Source: Lentzea sp. NEAU-D7 (GTDB taxonomy: Bacteria > Actinomycetota > Actinomycetes > Mycobacteriales > Pseudonocardiaceae). Taken from it: a stretch of DNA of 64,000 nucleotides. The stretch lies in the NCBI RefSeq assembly GCF_026242055.1, contig NZ_JAPJDL010000002.1, positions 558,001-622,000 on the forward strand, read 5' to 3'. Under the pieces are notes generated by a model. It was not told the origin of the DNA. It saw nothing but the letters and a program-made list of their open reading frames with translations, and made no database searches. A program made the translations under genes and the position numbers. Of the stretch, positions 16,277 through 24,854 are shown one piece after another. Positions within the stretch are counted from its first letter, which is position 1, and the number at the start of each line of letters is the position of its first letter.

Positions 16277-17197
16277 ATGCCGATCGTCATGTCCGAATCC
16301 GTGCCGAGAGGGCGCGGTCTGACCGTTCTCTTCGAGCTGGAAGATCTCGCGCGCACGCGGTTCGCCCCGGCTCCGCTACCGATGTACGAGCTGGTGTTCA
16401 CGGTGCACAGCGGTGACTGGGACCGCCTGCTCCTGCCGCACATCCGACCGCTGGCCGAACTGGTCAGGCCAGGCCGGTTCATCCCCGACTTCTTCAACTC
16501 GGCGAAGCCCGACTTCGACGAGGCCGTGGGCCAGGTGCTGGACGTGCCCTCCACGCGGGTGCGCGACCAGATCGCGAGCATGCTGGGCACCACGTCGCCG
16601 TGGCTGCGGTCGTTCGCGGCCGGCACCCCGGCCGCGCGCCAGGACCTGAGGTCGGCGTTCCGGTCGGGCTTCCGCGACCTGCTCGGGCCGAACTGGTCGC
16701 AGACGCGCCAAGCCTTCGAGGCCGAGGTGCGGCTGCGGTCGTCGCAGGCGGTGACGCGCGGACTGGGCGACCTGCTCGGCAACCTGCACCCGTCGATCTC
16801 GTGGACCTCACCGGCCCTGCACGTCGAACTGGGCTGGGACACCGAGATCTCGTTGCGCGGCACGGGGATGTTGATCGTGCCGGTGCTCAACGGACTGTCC
16901 CGCCCGGCGGTGGCGATGTTCGCCGAACCGCAGCCGCTGCTCTTCTACCCGGTCACCGCACCGCAGCCGAGCGGCGCCAGCCTCGAACTGGCGCTGGGAC
17001 GCACCCGCACCCTCGTGCTGAGGGCGCTCACCTCCGAACGCACCACCACCGAGCTCGCCAAGCACGTGGGCATCAGCCTGCCGACGGCGTCGCAGCACGC
17101 GACGGCCCTGCGCACCGCGGGTTTCGTGTCCACCCACCGCAACGGCCGGTCGGTCCGCCACCGCCTGACCCGCCGCGGCTGGGAACTGCTGAACTGA
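16277..17197 (+). CDS. ArsR-like winged-helix regulator with long N-terminal domain
   Basis: The 306-residue protein has its DNA-binding domain at the C-terminus. Residues about 230-306 form a winged helix with VLRALTSERTTTELAKHVGISLPTASQHATALRTAGFV and a basic wing. The first 220 residues are a helix-rich domain without a name I recognise; it could bind an effector or partner. Proteins of this layout are common in Pseudonocardiaceae. GGGGGG precedes the ATG. The downstream TPR-like gene starts 16 bases later and is probably co-transcribed. Confidence 0.8.
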   Translation: MPIVMSESVPRGRGLTVLFELEDLARTRFAPAPLPMYELVFTVHSGDWDRLLLPHIRPLAELVRPGRFIPDFFNSAKPDFDEAVGQVLDVPSTRVRDQIASMLGTTSPWLRSFAAGTPAARQDLRSAFRSGFRDLLGPNWSQTRQAFEAEVRLRSSQAVTRGLGDLLGNLHPSISWTSPALHVELGWDTEISLRGTGMLIVPVLNGLSRPAVAMFAEPQPLLFYPVTAPQPSGASLELALGRTRTLVLRALTSERTTTELAKHVGISLPTASQHATALRTAGFVSTHRNGRSVRHRLTRRGWELLN

Positions 17198-17213
17198 CAC
17201 CAGGGAGGCCAGC

Positions 17214-18449
17214 ATGACCGCGATGCCGCGGTACCGCACCGACCCGAGTCCTCGCGCGCTGGCGACCCGGCTGCGCGCGCTCTGCACCGCACGCGTCCCC
17301 GTCGTCTGCCCCGTCTACGCCGGACTTTCCGCCCCTGTGCACGCTTCCGCGTTGCACGCGCGCATCACCCACGCCGTGGCTTCGGCGTTCGTGACCGGCG
17401 CGTCGGCGAGCGTGCCCCGCTTCGAACCGCCGCCCTCCGCTCAGCTGCGCCTGCTGACCGCCGCCAGCTGGGGCCGCCTCGACGGCGCCGGACCGGACAT
17501 GACGACCTTCCCGGTCGACCTGGCCTCCGAACTGTGGTGGCGCGTGCACGAACGAGCACTCGGCTCGCTGCGCCCGGCCGAACGCCGCGTCGCGGGCGAC
17601 CTGCTGCTGCGCCTGGGATATCCGCAACACGCGGCCGCGGTGATCGGCCTGAGCGTCATCGACCCGCGCAAACAGGTCCTCTCGCCCGACCTCGCCCTCG
17701 AGCAGCTCGCCGTCCTGCGCTGCCACCTCCCGGCCTCCGCCGTGGAGGCGATGGCACTGCGCGGAGCCAGATCCGGCCTCCCGCCCGAGACGAGACGGGA
17801 CCTGGCCCTGTTCGTGGTGTTCCGCAACGCCGCCCGCGGCGCCGACTCCACCTCGATGCGGGCCGCCGCCGCACTGGCGACCAAAGCCTCGTCCGAACTG
17901 CCCCAGCAGGGCTTCTCGGGCCGGCTGCACCGGGCACGCCTGCACCGGGCGATCGCCGCGGTGCCGTTCGTGCGCCGCGACATCGCCGAGACGCACCGCC
18001 TCCTGGGTCGCGCGCTGGAATCGCTGACGTCGATCACCCCGGCCACCGAGATGGAGCGCCTGGCCTGGGCGGACGAGGCCTACGCCCTGTACGCGTTCCT
18101 CGTGCGGACGCATCTCACCGTGGGCCTGAGCCAGCGTGCCGCCGGCTACGCCGCCGAACTGGCCGAGCTCAGTCCGGGCGACGACAGGACGTGGGCGTTG
18201 CAGGGTGACGCGCTGGCCGCGTGTGGTCAGCTGGAGGCCGCGCTCGACGCCTACGGCCGGGGGATCGCGCTCGGCGGCTGGGGCGCGGCGCGTGCTGCCC
18301 ATCTCCGGGCCTTCGTGCTGGAACGGCTCGGGCGGGTGGCGGAGGCCGCCGAGGACTACGTGCTGTCCCAGCGGATCGATCCGACCTCGTCGGTGGTGGT
18401 GGGGCGGGTCGAGCGGCCCGTGCCCGGTGCCGAGTGTGCTGTGGGCTGA
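17214..18449 (+). CDS. TPR-like helical repeat protein, unknown function
   Basis: The 411-residue protein is rich in Ala, Arg and Leu and appears all-helical. Tetratricopeptide-like pairs are visible toward the C-terminus, for example TWALQGDALAACGQLEAALDAYGRGIALG and HLRAFVLERLGRVAEAAEDYVLSQRIDP. There is no signal peptide or membrane span. It follows the winged-helix regulator by 16 bases and may be its protein partner. The last residues after RIDPTSSVVV look non-conserved and run toward a tandem repeat. Confidence 0.65.
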   Translation: MTAMPRYRTDPSPRALATRLRALCTARVPVVCPVYAGLSAPVHASALHARITHAVASAFVTGASASVPRFEPPPSAQLRLLTAASWGRLDGAGPDMTTFPVDLASELWWRVHERALGSLRPAERRVAGDLLLRLGYPQHAAAVIGLSVIDPRKQVLSPDLALEQLAVLRCHLPASAVEAMALRGARSGLPPETRRDLALFVVFRNAARGADSTSMRAAAALATKASSELPQQGFSGRLHRARLHRAIAAVPFVRRDIAETHRLLGRALESLTSITPATEMERLAWADEAYALYAFLVRTHLTVGLSQRAAGYAAELAELSPGDDRTWALQGDALAACGQLEAALDAYGRGIALGGWGAARAAHLRAFVLERLGRVAEAAEDYVLSQRIDPTSSVVVGRVERPVPGAECAVG

Positions 18450-18475
18450 CCTGGGCAGGTTGGACGAGGCTGCGT

Positions 18476-18551
18476 GGGCTGGCCTGTGTGGTGGGCTGGC
18501 CTGTGTGGTGGGCTGGCCTGTGTGGTGGGCTGGCCTGTGTGGTGGGCTGAC
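18476..18551 (+). repeat. 17-bp minisatellite, four full copies plus a partial
   Basis: GGGCTGGCCTGTGTGGT is repeated head to tail four times from 18476 to 18543 with no mismatch, and a partial fifth copy follows. The array lies 26 bases after the TPR gene stop. 17 is not a multiple of 3, so it is unlikely to be coding. Confidence 0.9.
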
Positions 18552-18680
18552 GCGATGCCCACCGCTCCTCCGCGCGATTCCTCCTGACGCAACGCGCGAA
18601 CCCCGGATTTGGTTCCCGCTCTGTCCACAGGCTTCGTCAGTTGTCCACAGGCTCTGCCGACGAGAGCCGCTGCCTGCTTG

Positions 18681-20486
18681 TCAGCGGGCGTCTGCCGTCA
18701 CGAGTAATCGCAGGTGTGCCGCTAGCCAGGTGGGTGCGGCCGGGGTGTCGGCGAACGTCGTGACGTGGGCTGCCGCTGTGCGCAGGCCCGCGTTGTGCAG
18801 GTGGGCGGCGACCTCGCGCACGCGGGCCAGCAGGCTGTCCGTCAGGTGGTCCAGGCCTCGGTGGGCGGCCTCGGCCAGCACCGTCAGGGCGCTGTCGACC
18901 GTCGCGCTCAGCGGGTCGGAGGCCGTGGTGCCCGGTGACAGGGGTTGCGGTGTCGTGTCCGTCGCCAGGTCGAGGACGGTCACGCCTGTGGGAGTGAGGA
19001 CGGCGAGCGGGTCGACCACCAGCGTGCCGCGGTGTCTGCGGACCGTGCCGGTGATCGTTGTCGGGTTGGCGCGCAGCGCCGTTGTCAGTGCGTCCAACGC
19101 TCGCGGTGCCACCGCGCGGTGGTTCGCCTCCAGCAGGCACGTCGTGCCGGTGGGGCCGTGCAGGGTCGCTGTCAGGCGTTGCGCGGCCGGGTCGTAGGCG
19201 AGGTCGGACACCTCGGCCACCCGGATCGCGCGGACCAGTTCTGCCTCTACCCTCGCGCGGACCTGGCGGGGTGGCAGTGCGGCGAGGTGGGCGGCTGCCG
19301 CGTCGTAGTCGTCGATCACCAGGGCCTGGGGGAGGTGGTCCCAGGCCGTGCCGACCGGGGTGAGCGAGGTCTTGGCCACTCGGCTCGTCTTGAGCGTCAC
19401 CGCGCGGCTCGCGCTGCGGGTCGCCGACTCGGACACCACGTTCGACGCCGCCAGCCGCTGAGCGGTGCGCAGGGGAGTGTCGCGCTGCACCAGCACCACG
19501 TCGCCCGACGCCAAGTAGACGTCGACCGCGTTCTCGGCTCGCACCCTGGCGCCGAGTGCGGTCAGGCGGACGCGCTTGAGCGGGGTCTCCGCGGGTTCGT
19601 CCGGGCCGAGGATCTCGGCTCGGGGGCCGGAGGCCGTCGTGCGCGCGTGCAGTTCCGTCAGCAGGGCGGCGAACCGCTCCGCCTCGTAGTCCGCGCTGCG
19701 GCCGCGGTACGCGGCCAGTTGCGCGAGCAGGTCGGTGATCACGGCGGCGGGCCAGTGCAGGCGTTGCGCTGTCAGGTCGCGGTGCAGGCGCTGCCACGCG
19801 ACGTCGAGCACCTCGCTCGCGTTCGTGGCGCCGTCGAGCAGCACCTGGTCGAGCAGGTCGGTGACAGCGGTCAGATCCGTTGCCGTGGTGGGAGATCCGC
19901 CCACGTCGACCGTGTCGGCGCCCTGCTCGTCCGCTTCCCGGAACGCCCACACGGCCAGCGCCGTCGCCTCGTCCTTGTTGACCGCGTCCGTGTGGACGTA
20001 GGACAGGTCGCCGGGCACCAGGAAAGTGACCGTGCAGGTGGGGAGTTCCGCCTGCGCCGTCTGGTCCTGGGCGGTCGGGCGGCGGAGCTTCGCGCGGTAG
20101 CCGGCCTGGTGCGCCCTGCGGGCGCGACGCAGCGTGCGTTCGCCCATCAACGCCACCAGATCGGCGTCCGTCACCGAGCCCGGCGACCACAGCTCGGCGG
20201 GCGCGCTCGCCTCCTGGGTGCGCTGGTAGGCGAGGACGACGGCGATGCGGTGCCGGCAGACGCCCGCGGCTCCGCAGCTGCACCCGGCCGCGTCGAGCGC
20301 GACGCCCGGCGGCAGCGTGGTCGTGGTGCCGTCCGGGAACTTGCCCTGGACGGCACCGGCGGGATCGGTGTCGAGCGCCGGGACGACGCCCGCGTCGAGC
20401 TCCTTGACGGCACGTTTCACCAGACCGCGGTTGGCCAGCGCCGCGAGCGCGTCCGGGGTCAGTGCCAGCAGGTCGGGTCGGGTCAC
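18681..20486 (-). CDS. SWIM zinc-finger protein (YehQ-like)
   Basis: The 601-residue protein has an N-terminal SWIM zinc finger, with C69 and C71 (GCSCG) and C77 and H79 (CRHR). This CxCx(n)CxH motif is used for nucleic-acid or protein binding. The long remainder is mostly helical with beta strands and no recognised catalytic motif. It is the last gene of the MoxR/VWA module and starts at a GTG overlapping the VWA gene stop by 4 bases. In E. coli the corresponding gene is yehQ. Its role with the ATPase is unknown; it may recognise the target of the complex. Confidence 0.8.
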   Translation of the reverse strand: MTRPDLLALTPDALAALANRGLVKRAVKELDAGVVPALDTDPAGAVQGKFPDGTTTTLPPGVALDAAGCSCGAAGVCRHRIAVVLAYQRTQEASAPAELWSPGSVTDADLVALMGERTLRRARRAHQAGYRAKLRRPTAQDQTAQAELPTCTVTFLVPGDLSYVHTDAVNKDEATALAVWAFREADEQGADTVDVGGSPTTATDLTAVTDLLDQVLLDGATNASEVLDVAWQRLHRDLTAQRLHWPAAVITDLLAQLAAYRGRSADYEAERFAALLTELHARTTASGPRAEILGPDEPAETPLKRVRLTALGARVRAENAVDVYLASGDVVLVQRDTPLRTAQRLAASNVVSESATRSASRAVTLKTSRVAKTSLTPVGTAWDHLPQALVIDDYDAAAAHLAALPPRQVRARVEAELVRAIRVAEVSDLAYDPAAQRLTATLHGPTGTTCLLEANHRAVAPRALDALTTALRANPTTITGTVRRHRGTLVVDPLAVLTPTGVTVLDLATDTTPQPLSPGTTASDPLSATVDSALTVLAEAAHRGLDHLTDSLLARVREVAAHLHNAGLRTAAAHVTTFADTPAAPTWLAAHLRLLVTADAR

Positions 20487-21586
20487 CTGAGTTTCTCCGC
20501 AACGAATTCCGCGAGCTGGCCGGGGGTCATGGCGCCGACGTGGGCACCGACGTTCGCGAGGCGCTGGGCCAGTGCCCTGTCGTAGTCCGGGTTCGCCTCG
20601 TCGTCCAGCGCGGCCAGGCACAGCACGTGCGTGCCCTGCTCGCACAGGCCCTTGACCGTGCGCACCAGGCGCTCCTCGCTGCCGCCCTCGTAGAAGTCGC
20701 TGATGAGCGCGACGATCGACCGGCGCGGGCTGTCCACCAGCTCGGCCCCGTACGCGACGGCCTTGGCGATGTCCGTGCCGCCGCCGAGCTGCACCTTCAT
20801 CAGCAGCTCCACCGGGTCCGTCACGTCCGAGGTCAGGTCGACCACGTTGGTGTCGAACGCGACGAGGTGCGTCCTGAGCCCCGGCAGCCCCCACAGGCAC
20901 GCCGCCGTGACGGCCGAGTGGATCACCGAGCTGGTCATCGACCCCGACTGGTCCACCAGCAGGATCACCTGCCACTGCTCCAGGTGCCGCTTGGTGCGCG
21001 AGACGAACTTCGGGTGCTCGATCGCGAGCTTGCGCTCATCGGGCTGGTAGCGCTGGAGGTTCGCCCTGATCGTCGAGCGGAAGTCGAAGTTGCGCGAGTT
21101 CTTGTGGATGCTCGGCCTGCGCGACTTCGTGCCGCTGAACGCCGTGCGCACCTCCGTCTTCAGCTTCTCCATCAGCTGCTTGACGACCGCCTCGACGATC
21201 TTGCGGGCCATCGCGAGCACGGCCGGGTTCATCAGGTGCTTGGTCCGCAGCACGGCGCGCAGCAACGCCGGGTTCGGCTCGATCCGTTGCAGCACTTCGG
21301 GATCGGTGACGACGTCGGTGATCTCGTACCGCTCGACCGCGTCGCGCTCCAGCCTTTCGATCGTCTCCCTCGGGAACAGGGTGTGCACCTCGTCCAGCCA
21401 GTCGACGGTCTGCAGCACCGAGTCCTCGCTGCCGCCCTTGCGCACACCGCGTTCGGCCAGCTCGGGATCACGCCCGTAGAGCCACTCCAGCGCCGTGTCG
21501 CGGCGGGCCGCGTCGCCCTGCAGGCCCCCGGTGCAGCGGGACGCGGGTTCGCCCAGGATCAGCCGCCAGCGTTCCAGGTCCGTCAT
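20483..21586 (-). CDS. VWA-domain protein (YehP-like), partner of MoxR ATPase
   Basis: The 367-residue protein has an N-terminal helical region and a C-terminal von Willebrand factor A domain. The metal-ion site DQSGS lies at about 212-216, and GGGTDIA and ISDF follow. MoxR-type AAA+ ATPases typically work with such VWA proteins to remodel or insert cofactors into targets. It is translationally coupled at both ends, overlapping the upstream DUF5682 stop and the downstream SWIM start by 4 bases each. This matches E. coli yehP. Confidence 0.87.
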   Translation of the reverse strand: MTDLERWRLILGEPASRCTGGLQGDAARRDTALEWLYGRDPELAERGVRKGGSEDSVLQTVDWLDEVHTLFPRETIERLERDAVERYEITDVVTDPEVLQRIEPNPALLRAVLRTKHLMNPAVLAMARKIVEAVVKQLMEKLKTEVRTAFSGTKSRRPSIHKNSRNFDFRSTIRANLQRYQPDERKLAIEHPKFVSRTKRHLEQWQVILLVDQSGSMTSSVIHSAVTAACLWGLPGLRTHLVAFDTNVVDLTSDVTDPVELLMKVQLGGGTDIAKAVAYGAELVDSPRRSIVALISDFYEGGSEERLVRTVKGLCEQGTHVLCLAALDDEANPDYDRALAQRLANVGAHVGAMTPGQLAEFVAEKLR

Positions 21587-23784
21587 GCCAGGCCGCCCTT
21601 CACCAGCAGCGCGTCCACGCGCTTCTCGATCGCCATCGCCTCCGCCACGGTGACCGGGTCGACCGTGAGGCGGGTGACGCCCTTCGCGCTGCCCTCGACG
21701 CCGCGGTGCGCGAGGACGGTGGCCGCGATCGTCTCCCTCTCCCTGGGCGGGAAGTAGCTGAAGGCGAGCCGCAACGCGGGCAACGCCACCAGGAACTCCT
21801 CCTCGTCCATGGCGCTCACCAGTTCGTCGAGCACCCCGACCAGCTCCGGGCTCGCCAGCACCTCCTCGCGTGCGACCGCGAACAGCCCGGTGAGCCAGTC
21901 GCCGAGCGCTTCGATGCTTCGGATCTTGCGCACGTCCGGCTGGGAGCCCAGCGTCCAGGCGAGCCCCAGTGCCGCACCGCGCAGGTCCGGCGGCGCCTGC
22001 ACGTCGTTGCTCACCCTGGTCGCGACGCCCGTGACGTCCACGACGTCCAGCGACAGCGCGGACCTGGCGTGCAGCACCGCGTCCCTGGTCGCCGCCATGG
22101 CCCTGAGGCGGTGCGGATCGGCCGGCGCCGGGCCGCCGTGCAGGCCCTCGACCAGCCACAGCACCCGCGCGGTGCCGATGTCGATCACCGAGCCCAGCAA
22201 CGGGTCCTTCCTTGTGCCGAACAACCTGTCGTGCCGCCACAGCCCGAGCACACCGCTCAGCACGCTGCCCAGCGCGGCCAGGTCACCCGTCTCCCGGACG
22301 CCCTCGTTGAGCGTCTGCTTGACCCTGCCGGACAACGCCGAGATCCCGCACAGCACCGCGTCGAACAGGATCGCGGCCAGTTCTTCGAGCTGCGCGTTGC
22401 GGGAACGGCGTTCCAGCGCCACCCCGGCCGCCTCCTCCAGCGTGGCACCGTTCTCGGCGGCCTCGATCAACGCGGCCAGCCGCTCCTCGACGGGCCGCAG
22501 CGTCCACTGCTCCTCCAACTGGGGCTGTGCGCCCCCGGACGGTCCGCTCGTGCGCTCGAAGCCGGGAATCCGCAGCACCCGCAGGCGGTGCAGGATCCTG
22601 CTGCGCTCCAGCGCCCGCGGGTCCGTGAGGTCGAGCGCGACCTTGCCCTCCTGGTCGAGCCCGTGCGTCCGCAGCAGCTCCTGCACGGCGTTGACCAGCG
22701 GCGGCGCGGGCGTGCTCGGGTGCAACCGGCCGACCTTGCCTCCCCGCAGCGCCCCGATCATCTCGACCAACGCCGGGTGCGCGCCGGGCTGCAGCGTGCC
22801 GCGCCTCGTCCACGGAGGCGGCTGCGTCAGGTCCTCGGAGATCAACGCGCTCGTCAGCCCGTCGAGCACGTCCGTGCGCGCCAGGTTCTCGTGCCCGCGC
22901 AACCTCGCGAGCGCGCCGGCCTGGGTGCGCGCCGCGATGAGGTCGGCCGTGGACACGGGCTGCTGCCTGCCGCGCAGCCTCGTCGCCACCGACTCGACCA
23001 GCCAGTCCGCCGCGCGCTGCGCCCCGGTCTCCCAGACCTGCTGGTAGTAGCCGGGTGACGGCATGCCCGACTGGTAGCCGGTGAAGGCGTCCAGCCGTGC
23101 GTGCGAGTACGGCACGAGATAGCTCGCGCCCCGCTCGCGTTCGGGCACCTCGGGCCAGTCGGTGCCACCGTCGAGCTGTGCCTTGAGAGCGGCCGTGTGG
23201 AAGCCACCGGTGACCACGACGACGGGTCGGTCTCCCGCGGCGTGCACGGCCGCCCGCACCCAGCGCGCCATGTATTCCTCGCGCGCCGAATCGCCCTCGT
23301 CCGCCGTCGCCGTGCCGCGCAGCAGGTCGAAGTACTCGGCCATGCCCTTCGGCTCGGTCTCGCACTCGAACAGGTGGTCCCACAGCGCGTCGACGTTGTC
23401 GACCGAGAACTCCCGGCACAACCGCTCGACGACCTCGGTGTAGCGCAGCTCCGCGTCCGCGTACCTGTTGCTGACCTCGCGGAACGCCTCGTGCCACGCG
23501 GGCAGGTCGATGAACCTGACCTCGGCGCCGTACCGGCGTGCCTCGGTGATCGCCACCCACTCCGGCGAGTAGTCGCAGAACGGTGACCACGACGCGTGCT
23601 CGTCGGAGTAGCTGAACAACGCGACGGGCAGCTCGTGCCCCAGCAGCAGCTCGTCGATGCGCTCGTTGAAGTCGGCGGGACCCTCGATGAGCACGTACGC
23701 GGGCTGCTGTTCGGAGATGGTGGCGGCGACGATCCGGGCACAGGCGGGACTGTGGTGCCGGACGCCGACGAACACGGCCCCCAT
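21583..23784 (-). CDS. DUF5682 family protein (YehM-like)
   Basis: The 733-residue protein begins GAVFVGVRHHSPACAR and has YVLIEGPADFNERIDELL, VRFIDLPAWHEAF and VVVVTGGFHTAALKAQL. These are hallmarks of the DUF5682 family that travels with MoxR and VWA genes; the early strands recall the TraB/ChaN-like Rossmann-type fold. A helical C-terminal half follows. No membrane segments are seen. Its ATG shares one base with the stop of the ATPase gene (TGATG), and its own stop overlaps the VWA start by 4 bases. The corresponding E. coli gene is yehM. The function is unknown. Confidence 0.85.
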   Translation of the reverse strand: MGAVFVGVRHHSPACARIVAATISEQQPAYVLIEGPADFNERIDELLLGHELPVALFSYSDEHASWSPFCDYSPEWVAITEARRYGAEVRFIDLPAWHEAFREVSNRYADAELRYTEVVERLCREFSVDNVDALWDHLFECETEPKGMAEYFDLLRGTATADEGDSAREEYMARWVRAAVHAAGDRPVVVVTGGFHTAALKAQLDGGTDWPEVPERERGASYLVPYSHARLDAFTGYQSGMPSPGYYQQVWETGAQRAADWLVESVATRLRGRQQPVSTADLIAARTQAGALARLRGHENLARTDVLDGLTSALISEDLTQPPPWTRRGTLQPGAHPALVEMIGALRGGKVGRLHPSTPAPPLVNAVQELLRTHGLDQEGKVALDLTDPRALERSRILHRLRVLRIPGFERTSGPSGGAQPQLEEQWTLRPVEERLAALIEAAENGATLEEAAGVALERRSRNAQLEELAAILFDAVLCGISALSGRVKQTLNEGVRETGDLAALGSVLSGVLGLWRHDRLFGTRKDPLLGSVIDIGTARVLWLVEGLHGGPAPADPHRLRAMAATRDAVLHARSALSLDVVDVTGVATRVSNDVQAPPDLRGAALGLAWTLGSQPDVRKIRSIEALGDWLTGLFAVAREEVLASPELVGVLDELVSAMDEEEFLVALPALRLAFSYFPPRERETIAATVLAHRGVEGSAKGVTRLTVDPVTVAEAMAIEKRVDALLVKGGLA

Positions 23785-24854
23785 CAGCCGGGCAGCAGGT
23801 GGCGTGCGCGGTGCAGCTCCTGCCACTGCTTGCCCTTGCGCCGCGACGCGTGCTGCTCCAGGTACCGCCGCAGCCGCGCCAGGTCCTCCGCGTTGTCCTT
23901 CGCGGCGGTGCCCGCCAGGCACTCCACGACGTCCGCGGCCGAACCGACCTCACCGCGCAGGAACCAGCCCCGCAGCCCCACCGCGTGTGCCACCGAGACC
24001 GCCTCGGCCGTGCTCATCACGGTCGTGAGCCTGTCGCTGCCCTCCCGCAGGTCGCGGAACGTGCGGACCAGGACCTCCAGCACGTCACGCCTCGGCGCGA
24101 GCTCCACACCGGAGCGATCGAGCAGCTTCGCGGCCTCCTGCTCGACCAGCGCGAGCTCGGTGTCGAAGTCCGCGATCGGGAACACCGTCTCGAAGTTGAA
24201 CCGCCGCTTGAGCGCGGCGCTCATCTCGTTGACGCCCCTGTCCCGCGTGTTCGCCGTGGCGATCACGTTGAACCCGTCCTGCGCGAACACCATGCCGTCC
24301 GGGCCGTTCAGCTCACCGATCGCCATCACGCGGTCGGACAGCATCGACAGCATGCAGTCCTGGACCTCGAGCGGGCAGCGGGTGATCTCCTCGAACCGGA
24401 CGATCTTGCCCTCGGCCATGCCCCGCAGCATCGGCGCCGGCACGAGCGAACGCGGCGACGGCCCCTCCGCGACCAGCAGCGCGTAGTTCCACGAGTACTT
24501 GATCTGGTCCTCGGTCGTGGCGGCGCCGCCCTGGATCGTGAGCGTCGACTCGCCGCACACCGCCGCCGCGATCAGCTCGGACAGCAACGACTTCGCCGTG
24601 CCCGGCTCACCGACGAGCATCAGGCCGCGGCTCGTCGCGAGCGTGACCAGTGCTCGGTCCACAAGGGACGGATCGCCCACGAACTTCTTGACGATGCCCC
24701 GGTTCTCGTCGCCCACCACGAACTTGCGCGCGGCGTCGAGGCTCAGCGCCCAGCCAGGCGGCTTGGGTGCGGTGTCGGCGTCCCGCAGGCGCGCGAGCTC
24801 GTCGGCGTAGCGGACCTCGGCGGGAGGACGCTGCATCGTCTGGGTGCTGGTCAT
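23784..24854 (-). CDS. MoxR-family AAA+ ATPase (YehL-like)
   Basis: The 356-residue protein has Walker A GEPGTAKS (about 82-89), a Walker B-type IVRFEE (about 151-156), sensor 1 VIATANTRD (about 197-205) and an arginine-finger segment ALKRRFNFE. These are typical of MoxR-type AAA+ proteins that act as chaperone-like remodelling motors, here with a VWA partner two genes downstream. Its start overlaps the stop of the WGR-DUF4132 gene by 4 bases. Gene order and composition match the E. coli YehL subgroup. Confidence 0.9.
   Translation of the reverse strand: MTSTQTMQRPPAEVRYADELARLRDADTAPKPPGWALSLDAARKFVVGDENRGIVKKFVGDPSLVDRALVTLATSRGLMLVGEPGTAKSLLSELIAAAVCGESTLTIQGGAATTEDQIKYSWNYALLVAEGPSPRSLVPAPMLRGMAEGKIVRFEEITRCPLEVQDCMLSMLSDRVMAIGELNGPDGMVFAQDGFNVIATANTRDRGVNEMSAALKRRFNFETVFPIADFDTELALVEQEAAKLLDRSGVELAPRRDVLEVLVRTFRDLREGSDRLTTVMSTAEAVSVAHAVGLRGWFLRGEVGSAADVVECLAGTAAKDNAEDLARLRRYLEQHASRRKGKQWQELHRARHLLPG

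Noticed and set aside
18476-18551. 17-bp repeat as CRISPR or origin iterons
   Set aside because: There are no spacers, no cas genes, no replication initiator nearby and no DnaA-box pattern. It is a simple minisatellite.
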